From JAVXAG01 sp036660615 (GTDB lineage Bacteria; Bacillota; Clostridia; Peptostreptococcales; Anaerovoracaceae), in NCBI GenBank assembly GCA_036660615.1, contig JAVXAG010000072.1, forward strand, positions 1 to 9,488: a DNA stretch of 9,488 nucleotides, written 5' to 3'. Positions 1 to 5,108 of the stretch are shown in pieces; position 1 is the first letter of the stretch; every line of letters starts with the position of its first letter. The notes under the pieces are model-generated. The model searched no databases, was not told the DNA's origin, and saw only the letters and a program-made list of their open reading frames with translations. The position numbers and the translations under genes were made by a program.

Positions 1-2
1 TT

Positions 3-32
3 TAGACACTTTTATCAAAAACATAATATAAT
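3..32 (+). promoter_or_regulatory. Probable sigma-A promoter of the tyrosine recombinase gene
   Basis: A TAGACA box (3-8, five of six matches to TTGACA) lies 18 bp before a perfect TATAAT (27-32). The predicted transcript starts near 39 and reaches the AAGGAGG ribosome binding site at 56-62, seven bases before the ATG at 70. The nonamer AACATAATA (20-28), shared with both recombination-site candidates further down, runs into the -10 box, so the recombinase could touch its own promoter. The element sits at the window edge, so upstream control sites cannot be judged. Confidence 0.5.
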
Positions 33-69
33 GAGATGATTAAAAAACGATTTCTAAGGAGGACAGCAA

Positions 70-912
70 ATGGGTGGGACTTTAACGAAGACAGAGATAA
101 GTATGTTTATTCAAAATCTAAGAGAGGAAGAAAAATCAAAGGCGACAATCGAAAAGTATAGCAGGGATGTATACAAATTATATGAATGGCTAGGCGAAGA
201 TAAGATGTTAACAAAGGAGCGAATGGTACAATACAAGGAACACTTAGTAAAAATTTACAAGCCGACAAGTGTAAACTCAATATTAGCAGGAATAAATAGT
301 TTTTTGGAATTTAGCGATTTGACGGGACTAAAAGCAAAGAGACTTAAGATTCAAAGAAAGATTTTTTGCGATAAAGATGCGGAATTGACCAAGGAAGAAT
401 ATTACAGATTAATTGAAACGGCAGAATTAAAAAAGCACCATAGGACGGCACTGATGATTCAAACACTTTGCGCCACAGGTATTAGGGTGAGTGAACTGAA
501 ATATATAGATGTCCATGCAATTACAAATGGAAGGGCTGAGATAAACTGTAAGGGTAAAATTAGAGTGATTTTGATACCTAATATGTTAGCTGAGAAATTG
601 AAGGGCTATTGTGATGAAAATAAAATAGGGACAGGCATGATATTTGTCACTGCATCAGGGAAACCACTTGACCGAAGCAATATCTGGACGGAAATGAAGA
701 ATTTGTGTAAAGAGGCACAAGTCAATCCATGCAAGGTGTATCCTCATAATCTGAGACATCTGTTTGCTCGTACATACTATGGCATTGAAAAAGATTTGAA
801 CCGCTTGTCAGATATTCTGGGGCATTCCAGTATTGAGACTACAAGGGTGTATACAATTACCACCTCAGATGAGCAAGGAGACAAGATAAATCAGCTAGGC
901 CTAGTCAAGTAA
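70..912 (+). CDS. Tyrosine recombinase / integrase (XerC/D-like), probable DNA invertase
   Basis: A 280-aa site-specific recombinase that would cut and rejoin DNA through a phosphotyrosine intermediate. Residues about 8-90 form the helical SAM-like N-terminal DNA-binding domain and about 105-275 the catalytic domain. The full active-site set is visible: Arg139 (ATGIRVSEL), a beta-hairpin lysine (Lys161 or Lys163 in CKGKIR), His226 and Arg229 (PHNLRH), His252 (LGHSS) and nucleophile Tyr261 (TRVYT). Nothing is truncated, so it should be active. The length fits the minimal Xer/invertase class, without the arm-binding extension of many phage integrases. The start is fixed by AAGGAGG at 56-62. No phage, transposon or conjugation genes accompany it. 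Instead a pair of inverted 19-bp repeats lies directly behind its stop codon, which suggests a dedicated inversion recombinase. It could also be a solitary Xer-like protein or the remnant of a lost element. Confidence 0.93.
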   Translation: MGGTLTKTEISMFIQNLREEEKSKATIEKYSRDVYKLYEWLGEDKMLTKERMVQYKEHLVKIYKPTSVNSILAGINSFLEFSDLTGLKAKRLKIQRKIFCDKDAELTKEEYYRLIETAELKKHHRTALMIQTLCATGIRVSELKYIDVHAITNGRAEINCKGKIRVILIPNMLAEKLKGYCDENKIGTGMIFVTASGKPLDRSNIWTEMKNLCKEAQVNPCKVYPHNLRHLFARTYYGIEKDLNRLSDILGHSSIETTRVYTITTSDEQGDKINQLGLVK

Positions 913-917
913 AGACA

Positions 918-936
918 ACATAATAGTTATTATGTT
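918..936 (+). repeat. Left inverted repeat (candidate recombination site IR-L)
   Basis: The sequence ACATAATAGTTATTATGTT is identical to the reverse complement of 1042-1060. It is itself a near-palindrome: arms ACATAATA and TATTATGT around a central GT. Symmetric arms around a short asymmetric centre is the form of a tyrosine-recombinase core site. If the inner six bases TAGTTA are taken as the strand-exchange region, the partner carries the same six in opposite orientation, which predicts inversion rather than deletion. It begins six bases after the recombinase stop codon. Confidence 0.8.
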
Positions 937-947
937 ATAAAAAATCC

Positions 948-973
948 ATGAATTCACAAAAAAATTCGTTTTT
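948..973 (+). terminator. Weak terminator-like hairpin behind the recombinase gene
   Basis: ATGAATT (948-954) can pair with AATTCGT (963-969), seven pairs including one G-U, followed by TTTTA. The stem is AT-rich and weak, so efficiency is doubtful. It is the only terminator candidate for the recombinase transcript, and it lies inside the putative invertible segment, so it would turn round with the promoter. Confidence 0.3.
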
Positions 974-997
974 ATATGGTAACTTTTAGTGTATAAT
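971..997 (+). promoter_or_regulatory. Promoter within the putative invertible segment, facing right
   Basis: A perfect TATAAT lies at 992-997. The -35 region is poor: TTTATA (971-976) at 15 bp or TTTTTA (969-974) at 17 bp are the best matches. Transcription would begin near 1004 and run through the right repeat into the gene at 1089. The weak -35 suggests low activity or a need for an activator. Confidence 0.45.
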
Positions 998-1041
998 GGT
1001 TTTATGACGATTAAAAAAGAGAATTTTATGAAATAAGTAAC

Positions 1042-1060
1042 AACATAATAACTATTATGT
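1042..1060 (-). repeat. Right inverted repeat (candidate recombination site IR-R)
   Basis: Read on the minus strand this equals IR-L over all 19 bases; no identity extends beyond them. As a direct repeat the match is 19 of 21 (915-935 against 1040-1060), differing only in the central GT/AC, because each site is nearly palindromic. In the rightward transcript it would lie in the 5' leader, 15 bases before the ribosome binding site at 1076-1081, where it can fold into an eight-pair hairpin. Confidence 0.8.
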
Positions 1061-1088
1061 AGTAAATATATTGCGAGGAGGTTTGTTT

Positions 1089-1316
1089 GTGAAAGGGAAA
1101 AACTTAATTGAAGAAATTGCTAGACGACTTGGATGTGATTACATCTCAGACTTGCGAGATTCTGGTCATAAAAAAAACCTCATTGGTATTTTGCCAGAAG
1201 CGACAGAGTATCCATTAGCCCAATGGAATGACGCAGTAGAATATCTTTGCACAACAGAAAAAAAGTTTGAAACGGCAGAAGGCGCCCGAGATTACATATT
1301 GTATTTTTTGAATTAG
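1089..1316 (+). CDS. Small conserved-looking protein of unknown function (75 aa)
   Basis: A 75-aa soluble protein with no signal peptide or membrane segment. The start is GTG at 1089, because AGGAGG (1076-1081) sits seven bases before it; the upstream TTG at 1071 overlaps that ribosome binding site and is unlikely. It opens with a probable helix (NLIEEIARRLGCDYISDLRD), then a segment around ILPEATEYPLAQWNDAVEYLC, and ends in a helical region around EGARDYILYFL. I do not recognise the family. It is the first gene right of the putative promoter switch and lies 30 bp before ylmH, probably in one transcript, so it is the gene most directly exposed to the switch. Coding is supported by a strong ribosome binding site and normal amino-acid composition. 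It could be a small regulator or a partner protein; the sequence does not decide. Confidence 0.75.
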   Translation: MKGKNLIEEIARRLGCDYISDLRDSGHKKNLIGILPEATEYPLAQWNDAVEYLCTTEKKFETAEGARDYILYFLN

Positions 1317-1326
1317 TCGCTATAAT
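1299..1326 (+). promoter_or_regulatory. Possible separate promoter for ylmH
   Basis: A perfect TATAAT (1321-1326) lies five bases after the stop codon of the 75-aa gene, with TTGTAT (1299-1304) 16 bp upstream. Transcription would start near 1333, right at the GAGGG ribosome binding site (1334-1338), so the leader would be very short. If real, ylmH would be transcribed whatever the orientation of the upstream segment. Confidence 0.35.
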
Positions 1327-1346
1327 GAATGTAGAGGGCTGATTGT

Positions 1347-2105
1347 ATGAAAGAAGATAAATATCTAGTTGGACAAATTGAAGATAAGATTTTGCAATGT
1401 CAGAACCAGTATATGGAAACACATACTGGTTTTTTGGATACACATAAACAATCAGTGGCCAGGGGACATTTTTGTGGGAATGCCAATAAAAGTCCTGATG
1501 TGAAAATCGAGTTTTATGGAGGCTATGAGGATGCCGAAAGAGTTATATTGCTGTGTTTACCAGAATACGAAACGGTGGAAAATTGTCAACCATTGTCAAT
1601 AATAAGGGTGACAAAACAGTCTGGAGGCAGGGAGCTTGCCCATGGAGACTATTTGGGTTCAATCCTTGGTCTTGGAATAAAGCGAGAAATGATTGGGGAC
1701 ATATTAGTTAGAGAGAACGGGGCAGATATTATAGTCCTAAGAGAAATACAGGATTTTTTACTCTTGAACTACGAAAAAGCAGGGCGGACATATTTGCAAC
1801 TTACCCCAGTAGCCATAGAAGAACTCATAATTCCTGCGCAAAACAAAACAATCCTTAAAGACACCGTAGCATCTCTAAGGATTGACAATATCGTTGCATC
1901 TGCTTTTGGAATTTCGAGAACCAAAAGTGCAGAAGCTATTAATAAGGGAATTGTATTTGTTAATAATCAAGAAATCAACAGGCCAGATTACCAAGTTTCC
2001 CAAGGCGACAAAATAGTTTTGCGCGGTAAGGGGAAGGTAAACCTAATCGAAACCTGTGGAAAAACCCGAAAAGATCGACTATACGTTATTTTTGAAAAGT
2101 TTTGA
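1347..2105 (+). CDS. ylmH: YlmH family S4-domain RNA-binding protein
   Basis: A 252-aa cytoplasmic RNA-binding protein; the B. subtilis homologue is of similar length and has been linked to ribosome-associated quality control, acting on stalled large subunits. Residues about 1-165 are the conserved YlmH N-terminal region, with the family stretches FYGGYEDAERV (57-66), LAHGDYLGSILGLGIKRE (98-114) and GDILV. Residues about 177-235 form the S4 domain (SRTKSAEAINKGIVFVNNQEI, then GDKIVLRGKG), followed by a basic tail with GKTRKDRL. The start ATG has GAGGG (1334-1338) eight bases upstream. In many Firmicutes ylmH sits with sepF, ylmG and divIVA; here none of those is present, and it stands behind a recombinase and a promoter-bearing repeat pair, an unusual context. 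Its last 20 bases overlap the end of the convergent ligase gene. Confidence 0.9.
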   Translation: MKEDKYLVGQIEDKILQCQNQYMETHTGFLDTHKQSVARGHFCGNANKSPDVKIEFYGGYEDAERVILLCLPEYETVENCQPLSIIRVTKQSGGRELAHGDYLGSILGLGIKREMIGDILVRENGADIIVLREIQDFLLLNYEKAGRTYLQLTPVAIEELIIPAQNKTILKDTVASLRIDNIVASAFGISRTKSAEAINKGIVFVNNQEINRPDYQVSQGDKIVLRGKGKVNLIETCGKTRKDRLYVIFEKF

Positions 2106-3807
2106 TCTCCTCAAATCGTTTTACTTTACCAGTAGTGGTCTTTATCATAGGTTCATCAGTAACAATTATACGGCGAAGTTGCTTGTAATGAGGAAGTTCG
2201 TCGTTTATTTTATCCACGTCTTTTTCGATGATATCCTTTATGATTTCTGGAGTGATTTCAGGATCACGTTCTTTAAAGAATTCTGGTTTATAAACCAACT
2301 TTAGTGACAAAGTAAAATCATTTTCATCATCGTGCTTAGGCATTCCAAATACCATATTTTCTTCAACATATGGAAGATTACTAATCAAAAGTTCAAGTTC
2401 TTCTGGATAAACATTCTTACCATTCTTTAAGACGATAACATTCTTTTTTCTACCTCTCAAGAATAAGAAACCATCTTTATCAATAAATCCTAAATCGCCA
2501 GTGTGGAACCAACCATCTTTTAAAACCTTTTCCGTTTCCTCTGGATTTTCGTAGTAGCCAGCCATAATGCTTGGGCCTCTGCCTACAACTTCACCGATTC
2601 CATCTTCATTAGGATCTACTATTTTTACATCTACAGGTGGCATAGGTTTACCTACAGAGCCAGCTCTCATATTCTTTGCACTTTCTGCAGTCAAAATTGG
2701 AGCCGTTTCAGTTAGACCATAGCCTTGAACTGTTAAAATACCAAAATCATTAAAGCCTTTTAGCGCTTCTGGGTCAATGCCAGATGCACCACTGATTATA
2801 AATCTTATGTCACCACCAAGCTGCTCAAGTATGCTTTTGAAAAATACCCTTCTCATGTCAATGCCGACTTTTAGTAGTGCGTTAGATACTTTTCTCATAG
2901 TGCTGACCAACTTTGTCTTGCCTTGTTTTTCGACAGAAACCAATATCTTCTTGTAGATTGATTCAATAAGCAAAGGAACACAGACAAATATGGAAACGTG
3001 ATACTCTACCAAATTCTTTTGTAGGTATTTTAGCCCGTCGCAATATGTAGTTGTAACACCAGCATATAACATAACCACTTGACCCGTTGAACCAAAAGTG
3101 TGGTGGTAAGGCAAAAATGCCATATTTACATCAGTACTATAAATTGGTTCAGTTGCTACTGCCCAATATGCGTTTGACACAATATTTCTATGAGAAAGCA
3201 TTACCGCCTTTGACATTGATGTTGTGCCAGATGTAAACAAAATGATTGCAAGAGCATCTGGATCGATTGGTCGTTGGTAGTAATCCACATAGCCATCAGC
3301 CAAAGCTTCTTTTCCTTCTAATAGTAGTTGATCTAAAGTCAGGAAATCCTCGTAAGGTTCCATACATATGTATAGAGACAAATTGCTTTTGTGATTTTCT
3401 CTAATTTGTTTTATCATATCGCCATGTTCTTTGTCAAAGATAATAACATCTGCTTTGCTTCTAACGATAGAGGATTCTGCTTCGTCAAAAGGTAAGCCTT
3501 TGTCAAGAGGAACGCAAATTCCGATACCACAGGTTGTTGCAAAATAGCTCAACGCCCATGGATAACTGTTTTTACCGACAATTGCTATTCGCTTATCAGC
3601 AAAACCTCTTTTTAAAAGAGCTGAACCTAGTGCATTAATTTCTTCGTAAAATCTTGTATATGAAACCTTTTCATAAGTAACGGTTTTCTTCTCTTTATGT
3701 TTGATAATAAAAGCATCCTTGGACGAGAATTTGTTAGCTGAGTATTTTATCATTTCTCTCATATCCGCATGTATAGGATGAGTATATATTTGCTGTAATT
3801 TTTCCAT
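2086..3807 (-). CDS. AMP-forming long-chain acyl-CoA synthetase (fatty acid--CoA ligase)
   Basis: An ANL-superfamily enzyme (about 573 aa) that would activate a fatty acid with ATP to acyl-AMP and pass it to CoA, or possibly to an acyl carrier protein. Numbering from the upstream ATG at 3816, visible motifs are the P-loop TSGTTSMSK (195-203; the usual Gly and Pro are both Ser), the A5 motif GYGLTE (365-370), TGD (439-441), the hinge around RGRKKN (454-459), VYPEELE, and the catalytic C-terminal lysine Lys564 in TTGKVKR. All key residues are present. No signal peptide, membrane segment or fused carrier domain is seen. Two starts are possible: ATG at 3816 lies only two bases after GGAG, while ATG at 3807 lies eleven bases after it; I prefer 3807, weakly. 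The gene ends inside ylmH and is divergent from a DUF1836 gene. Substrate chain length cannot be read from sequence. Confidence 0.9.
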   Translation of the reverse strand: MEKLQQIYTHPIHADMREMIKYSANKFSSKDAFIIKHKEKKTVTYEKVSYTRFYEEINALGSALLKRGFADKRIAIVGKNSYPWALSYFATTCGIGICVPLDKGLPFDEAESSIVRSKADVIIFDKEHGDMIKQIRENHKSNLSLYICMEPYEDFLTLDQLLLEGKEALADGYVDYYQRPIDPDALAIILFTSGTTSMSKAVMLSHRNIVSNAYWAVATEPIYSTDVNMAFLPYHHTFGSTGQVVMLYAGVTTTYCDGLKYLQKNLVEYHVSIFVCVPLLIESIYKKILVSVEKQGKTKLVSTMRKVSNALLKVGIDMRRVFFKSILEQLGGDIRFIISGASGIDPEALKGFNDFGILTVQGYGLTETAPILTAESAKNMRAGSVGKPMPPVDVKIVDPNEDGIGEVVGRGPSIMAGYYENPEETEKVLKDGWFHTGDLGFIDKDGFLFLRGRKKNVIVLKNGKNVYPEELELLISNLPYVEENMVFGMPKHDDENDFTLSLKLVYKPEFFKERDPEITPEIIKDIIEKDVDKINDELPHYKQLRRIIVTDEPMIKTTTGKVKRFEEIKTFQK

Positions 3808-3864
3808 TAATTTCATATCTCCTTTATATAGTTAAAAATACTAATATACATAATTATAGAAACT

Positions 3865-3893
3865 ATATTACATCATTATTTACACCTTGTCAA
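3865..3893 (-). promoter_or_regulatory. Promoter of the acyl-CoA synthetase gene
   Basis: On the minus strand a perfect TTGACA (3893-3888) is followed after 17 bp by TAATAT (3870-3865), four of six matches. The predicted start near 3858 leaves a leader of about 50 bases that carries the AAAGGAG ribosome binding site. Confidence 0.6.
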
Positions 3894-3903
3894 CTATTGA
3901 CAA
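3887..3903. promoter_or_regulatory. 17-bp dyad between divergent promoters, candidate operator
   Basis: TTGTCAACTATTGACAA is a perfect inverted repeat with 7-bp arms and a 3-bp centre. It contains the -35 boxes of both divergent promoters, so any protein bound here would block both. The DUF1836 product encoded next to it is the natural candidate. Part of the symmetry follows automatically from two outward-facing TTGACA boxes placed close together; only the flanking T/A pair and the close spacing are extra. Confidence 0.5.
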
Positions 3904-3925
3904 TATTTTTATCTTATGCTATCCT
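3897..3925 (+). promoter_or_regulatory. Promoter of the DUF1836 gene
   Basis: A perfect TTGACA (3897-3902) lies 17 bp before TATCCT (3920-3925), which is preceded by a TGC extended -10 element (3917-3919). Transcription would start near 3932, very close to the GGAGG at 3936-3940. Confidence 0.6.
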
Positions 3926-3948
3926 AAAATAAATTGGAGGATGAAAGC

Positions 3949-4455
3949 ATGGAAAACAACTTAGGACAATTTAAACTACCACGTTGGGGAGAATTACCAA
4001 CCATAGATTTGTATTTGGAGCAGGTACTTTGGCTCATAGATGAATGGCTGGGAGCGTATATGTCAGATGGTGAAAAGCCAGTAATGACAAAGACAATGGT
4101 AAATAATTATGTAAAACAGAAGTTTATTGCGCCACCTGTTAACAAAAAATATGATACCCTGGCAGTAGCATCTTTATTCGTAATAGCTATACTAAAATCA
4201 GTGTATACAATGCATGAGATTTCCAAGTTAATACTTCTAGCTATTAACTTTAATGATCATGAAAACGCATATAACCAATTCTGTCAGATGACAGAAAATG
4301 CAGTGGAAGAAGCATTTTCATGCAGAACTATGATAAAAAAAGAAGATTCCAATGATCCACGATACATATTATGGAACGCATGCAGTTCATTTGCTTGTCA
4401 ACTTTATGTTAAAAAAACATTTTTACAGATAGAAAATATCGAAAATATATCTTAA
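3949..4455 (+). CDS. DUF1836 domain protein, probable HTH transcription regulator
   Basis: A 168-aa soluble protein matching the DUF1836 family of Firmicutes. The family pattern is clear from the N-terminus: LPRWGELPTIDLYLEQV, then MTKTMVNNYVKQKFIAPPVNKKY (a MerR-like helix-turn-helix pattern in which the second helix and the PPV turn precede a basic stretch), then a helical part with LAVASLFVIAILKSVYTMHEISKLI. The C-terminal third is helical and variable. The start is ATG 3949, eight bases after GGAGG (3936-3940); an in-frame TTG at 3934 would overlap that site. The family has no firmly established function; DNA binding is inferred from the HTH-like region. Its gene is divergent from the acyl-CoA synthetase across back-to-back promoters that share a dyad, the usual layout of a regulator and its target, so control of the ligase and of itself is plausible. 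Confidence 0.85.
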   Translation: MENNLGQFKLPRWGELPTIDLYLEQVLWLIDEWLGAYMSDGEKPVMTKTMVNNYVKQKFIAPPVNKKYDTLAVASLFVIAILKSVYTMHEISKLILLAINFNDHENAYNQFCQMTENAVEEAFSCRTMIKKEDSNDPRYILWNACSSFACQLYVKKTFLQIENIENIS

Positions 4456-4502
4456 TTTACCTTAAGAAGTATTGAAATCCGAATAAAAATTTGTTACACT
4501 TG

Positions 4503-4539
4503 TATAACATTAAATGTAAAAGACATTTAGTGCGTTATA
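4503..4539 (+). promoter_or_regulatory. Long hairpin just upstream of a ribosome binding site
   Basis: TATAACATTAAATGT (4503-4517) pairs with ACATTTAGT (4523-4531) and GTTATA (4534-4539) around an AAAAG loop, giving about 15 pairs with one G-U and a two-base GC bulge. It ends three bases before AAGGAG (4543-4548) of the secreted-protein gene. No T-run follows on either strand, so it is not a terminator. It may be an mRNA-stabilising or translation-modulating leader hairpin or a protein-binding dyad. Its left arm contains TATAAC, which could serve as a -10 box, but no good -35 lies at the right distance. Confidence 0.55.
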
Positions 4540-4554
4540 AAAAAGGAGTAATTA

Positions 4555-5034
4555 ATGAATCAAACAATAATGAAAAAATCAATGGCAGTCATTTTAATCT
4601 TAGCTATGACTTTCGTATTTAGCATCAGCACAATAAACGCTAATGCAGCAACAAAAGAGAAGACACTGACATCGACAATGAAATACTTATATAAAGGTGC
4701 AAAAGATCTTCCGAAGCTAGGAAACACAAAGCTTACATCTGAGAATTTTGAATCCTATGCATTCATAAAAAAAGGCAAAGGATATTACGGATTAGCATCA
4801 GAAGCGATGATCGGTTCTATTGCACATTCAGTAGTGTTGGTGAGAGTTCCAAAAGGAGTAAGTGCCAAATCAGTAGCAAAGAAAATCAAAGCAAATGCAA
4901 ATCCTCGTAAATGGATATGTGTTGAAGCAGAAAAGGTAACTGTTAAATATCACAAAAAAACAGTGCTACTAATAATGACAAATGCGAAAGATGCTAAAAA
5001 AATAGCAAAGAATTTTGACAAACTGTACGACTAA
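4555..5034 (+). CDS. Small basic secreted protein next to a polysaccharide O-acetylation cluster
   Basis: A 159-aa protein with a clear Sec signal peptide: lysines at 7-8, a hydrophobic core at about 10-27 and a likely cleavage after Ala31 (Ala-Asn-Ala). There is no lipobox cysteine, so it should be released or held by charge; the mature part of about 128 aa is lysine-rich. The C-terminal part alternates strands and helices (GSIAHSVVLVRVPKG, NPRKWICVEAEKVTV, TVLLIMTNAKDAKKIAKNF). It faintly resembles DUF4358-type proteins that I recall beside MBOAT genes in Clostridia, but that is memory, not a search. The start ATG has AAGGAG six bases upstream. A strong terminator separates it from the MBOAT gene 74 bp away. 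A role in the cell envelope, perhaps with the acetylation pair, is inferred from export and position only. Confidence 0.8.
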   Translation: MNQTIMKKSMAVILILAMTFVFSISTINANAATKEKTLTSTMKYLYKGAKDLPKLGNTKLTSENFESYAFIKKGKGYYGLASEAMIGSIAHSVVLVRVPKGVSAKSVAKKIKANANPRKWICVEAEKVTVKYHKKTVLLIMTNAKDAKKIAKNFDKLYD

Positions 5035-5055
5035 AAAAGATAATACGAATCATTT

Positions 5056-5091
5056 CTGAGTGCATTCTATAATTTGCACTCAGTTTTTTTT
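5056..5091 (+). terminator. Intrinsic terminator after the secreted-protein gene
   Basis: CTGAGTGCA (5056-5064) and TGCACTCAG (5075-5083) form a perfect nine-pair stem with a ten-base loop, followed by eight T. It ends only 17 bases before the MBOAT start codon. The MBOAT cluster must therefore be served by read-through or by a promoter placed in or near this hairpin; the loop itself contains TATAAT (5068-5073), without a good -35. Confidence 0.85.
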
Positions 5092-5108
5092 AAAAAAGGG
5101 AGAAATAT

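Larger units (their letters stand above)
937..1041. other. Putative invertible segment carrying a promoter
   Basis: These 105 bp lie between two perfect 19-bp inverted repeats, next to a complete tyrosine recombinase gene. They contain a weak terminator-like hairpin near the left end (948-973), a TATAAT element pointing right (992-997) and a ten-codon open frame (1004-1036), but no substantial gene. As drawn, the promoter faces the 75-aa gene and ylmH. After inversion it would face the 3' end of the recombinase gene. The architecture matches known invertible promoter switches of gut Firmicutes and Bacteroides; actual inversion cannot be seen from one sequence. Confidence 0.6.

Noticed and set aside
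70..912. Tyrosine recombinase as part of a prophage or integrative element
   Set aside because: No phage, conjugation or excisionase gene and no tRNA attachment site is in the window. An element lying to the left of position 1 cannot be excluded.
915..1060. Reading the two palindromic sites as direct repeats flanking an excisable or integrated element
   Set aside because: As direct repeats they match 19 of 21 but differ in the central GT/AC, where recombinases need identity; in inverted orientation the match is 19 of 19. The enclosed 105 bp hold no element genes.
1180..1443. 87-codon minus-strand frame across the 75-aa gene and the ylmH start
   Set aside because: It lies opposite two better-supported genes, has no good ribosome binding site and has unnatural composition.
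4450..4467. TCTTAA/TTAAGA hairpin at the DUF1836 stop codon as a terminator
   Set aside because: The stem has six weak pairs and no T-run follows.
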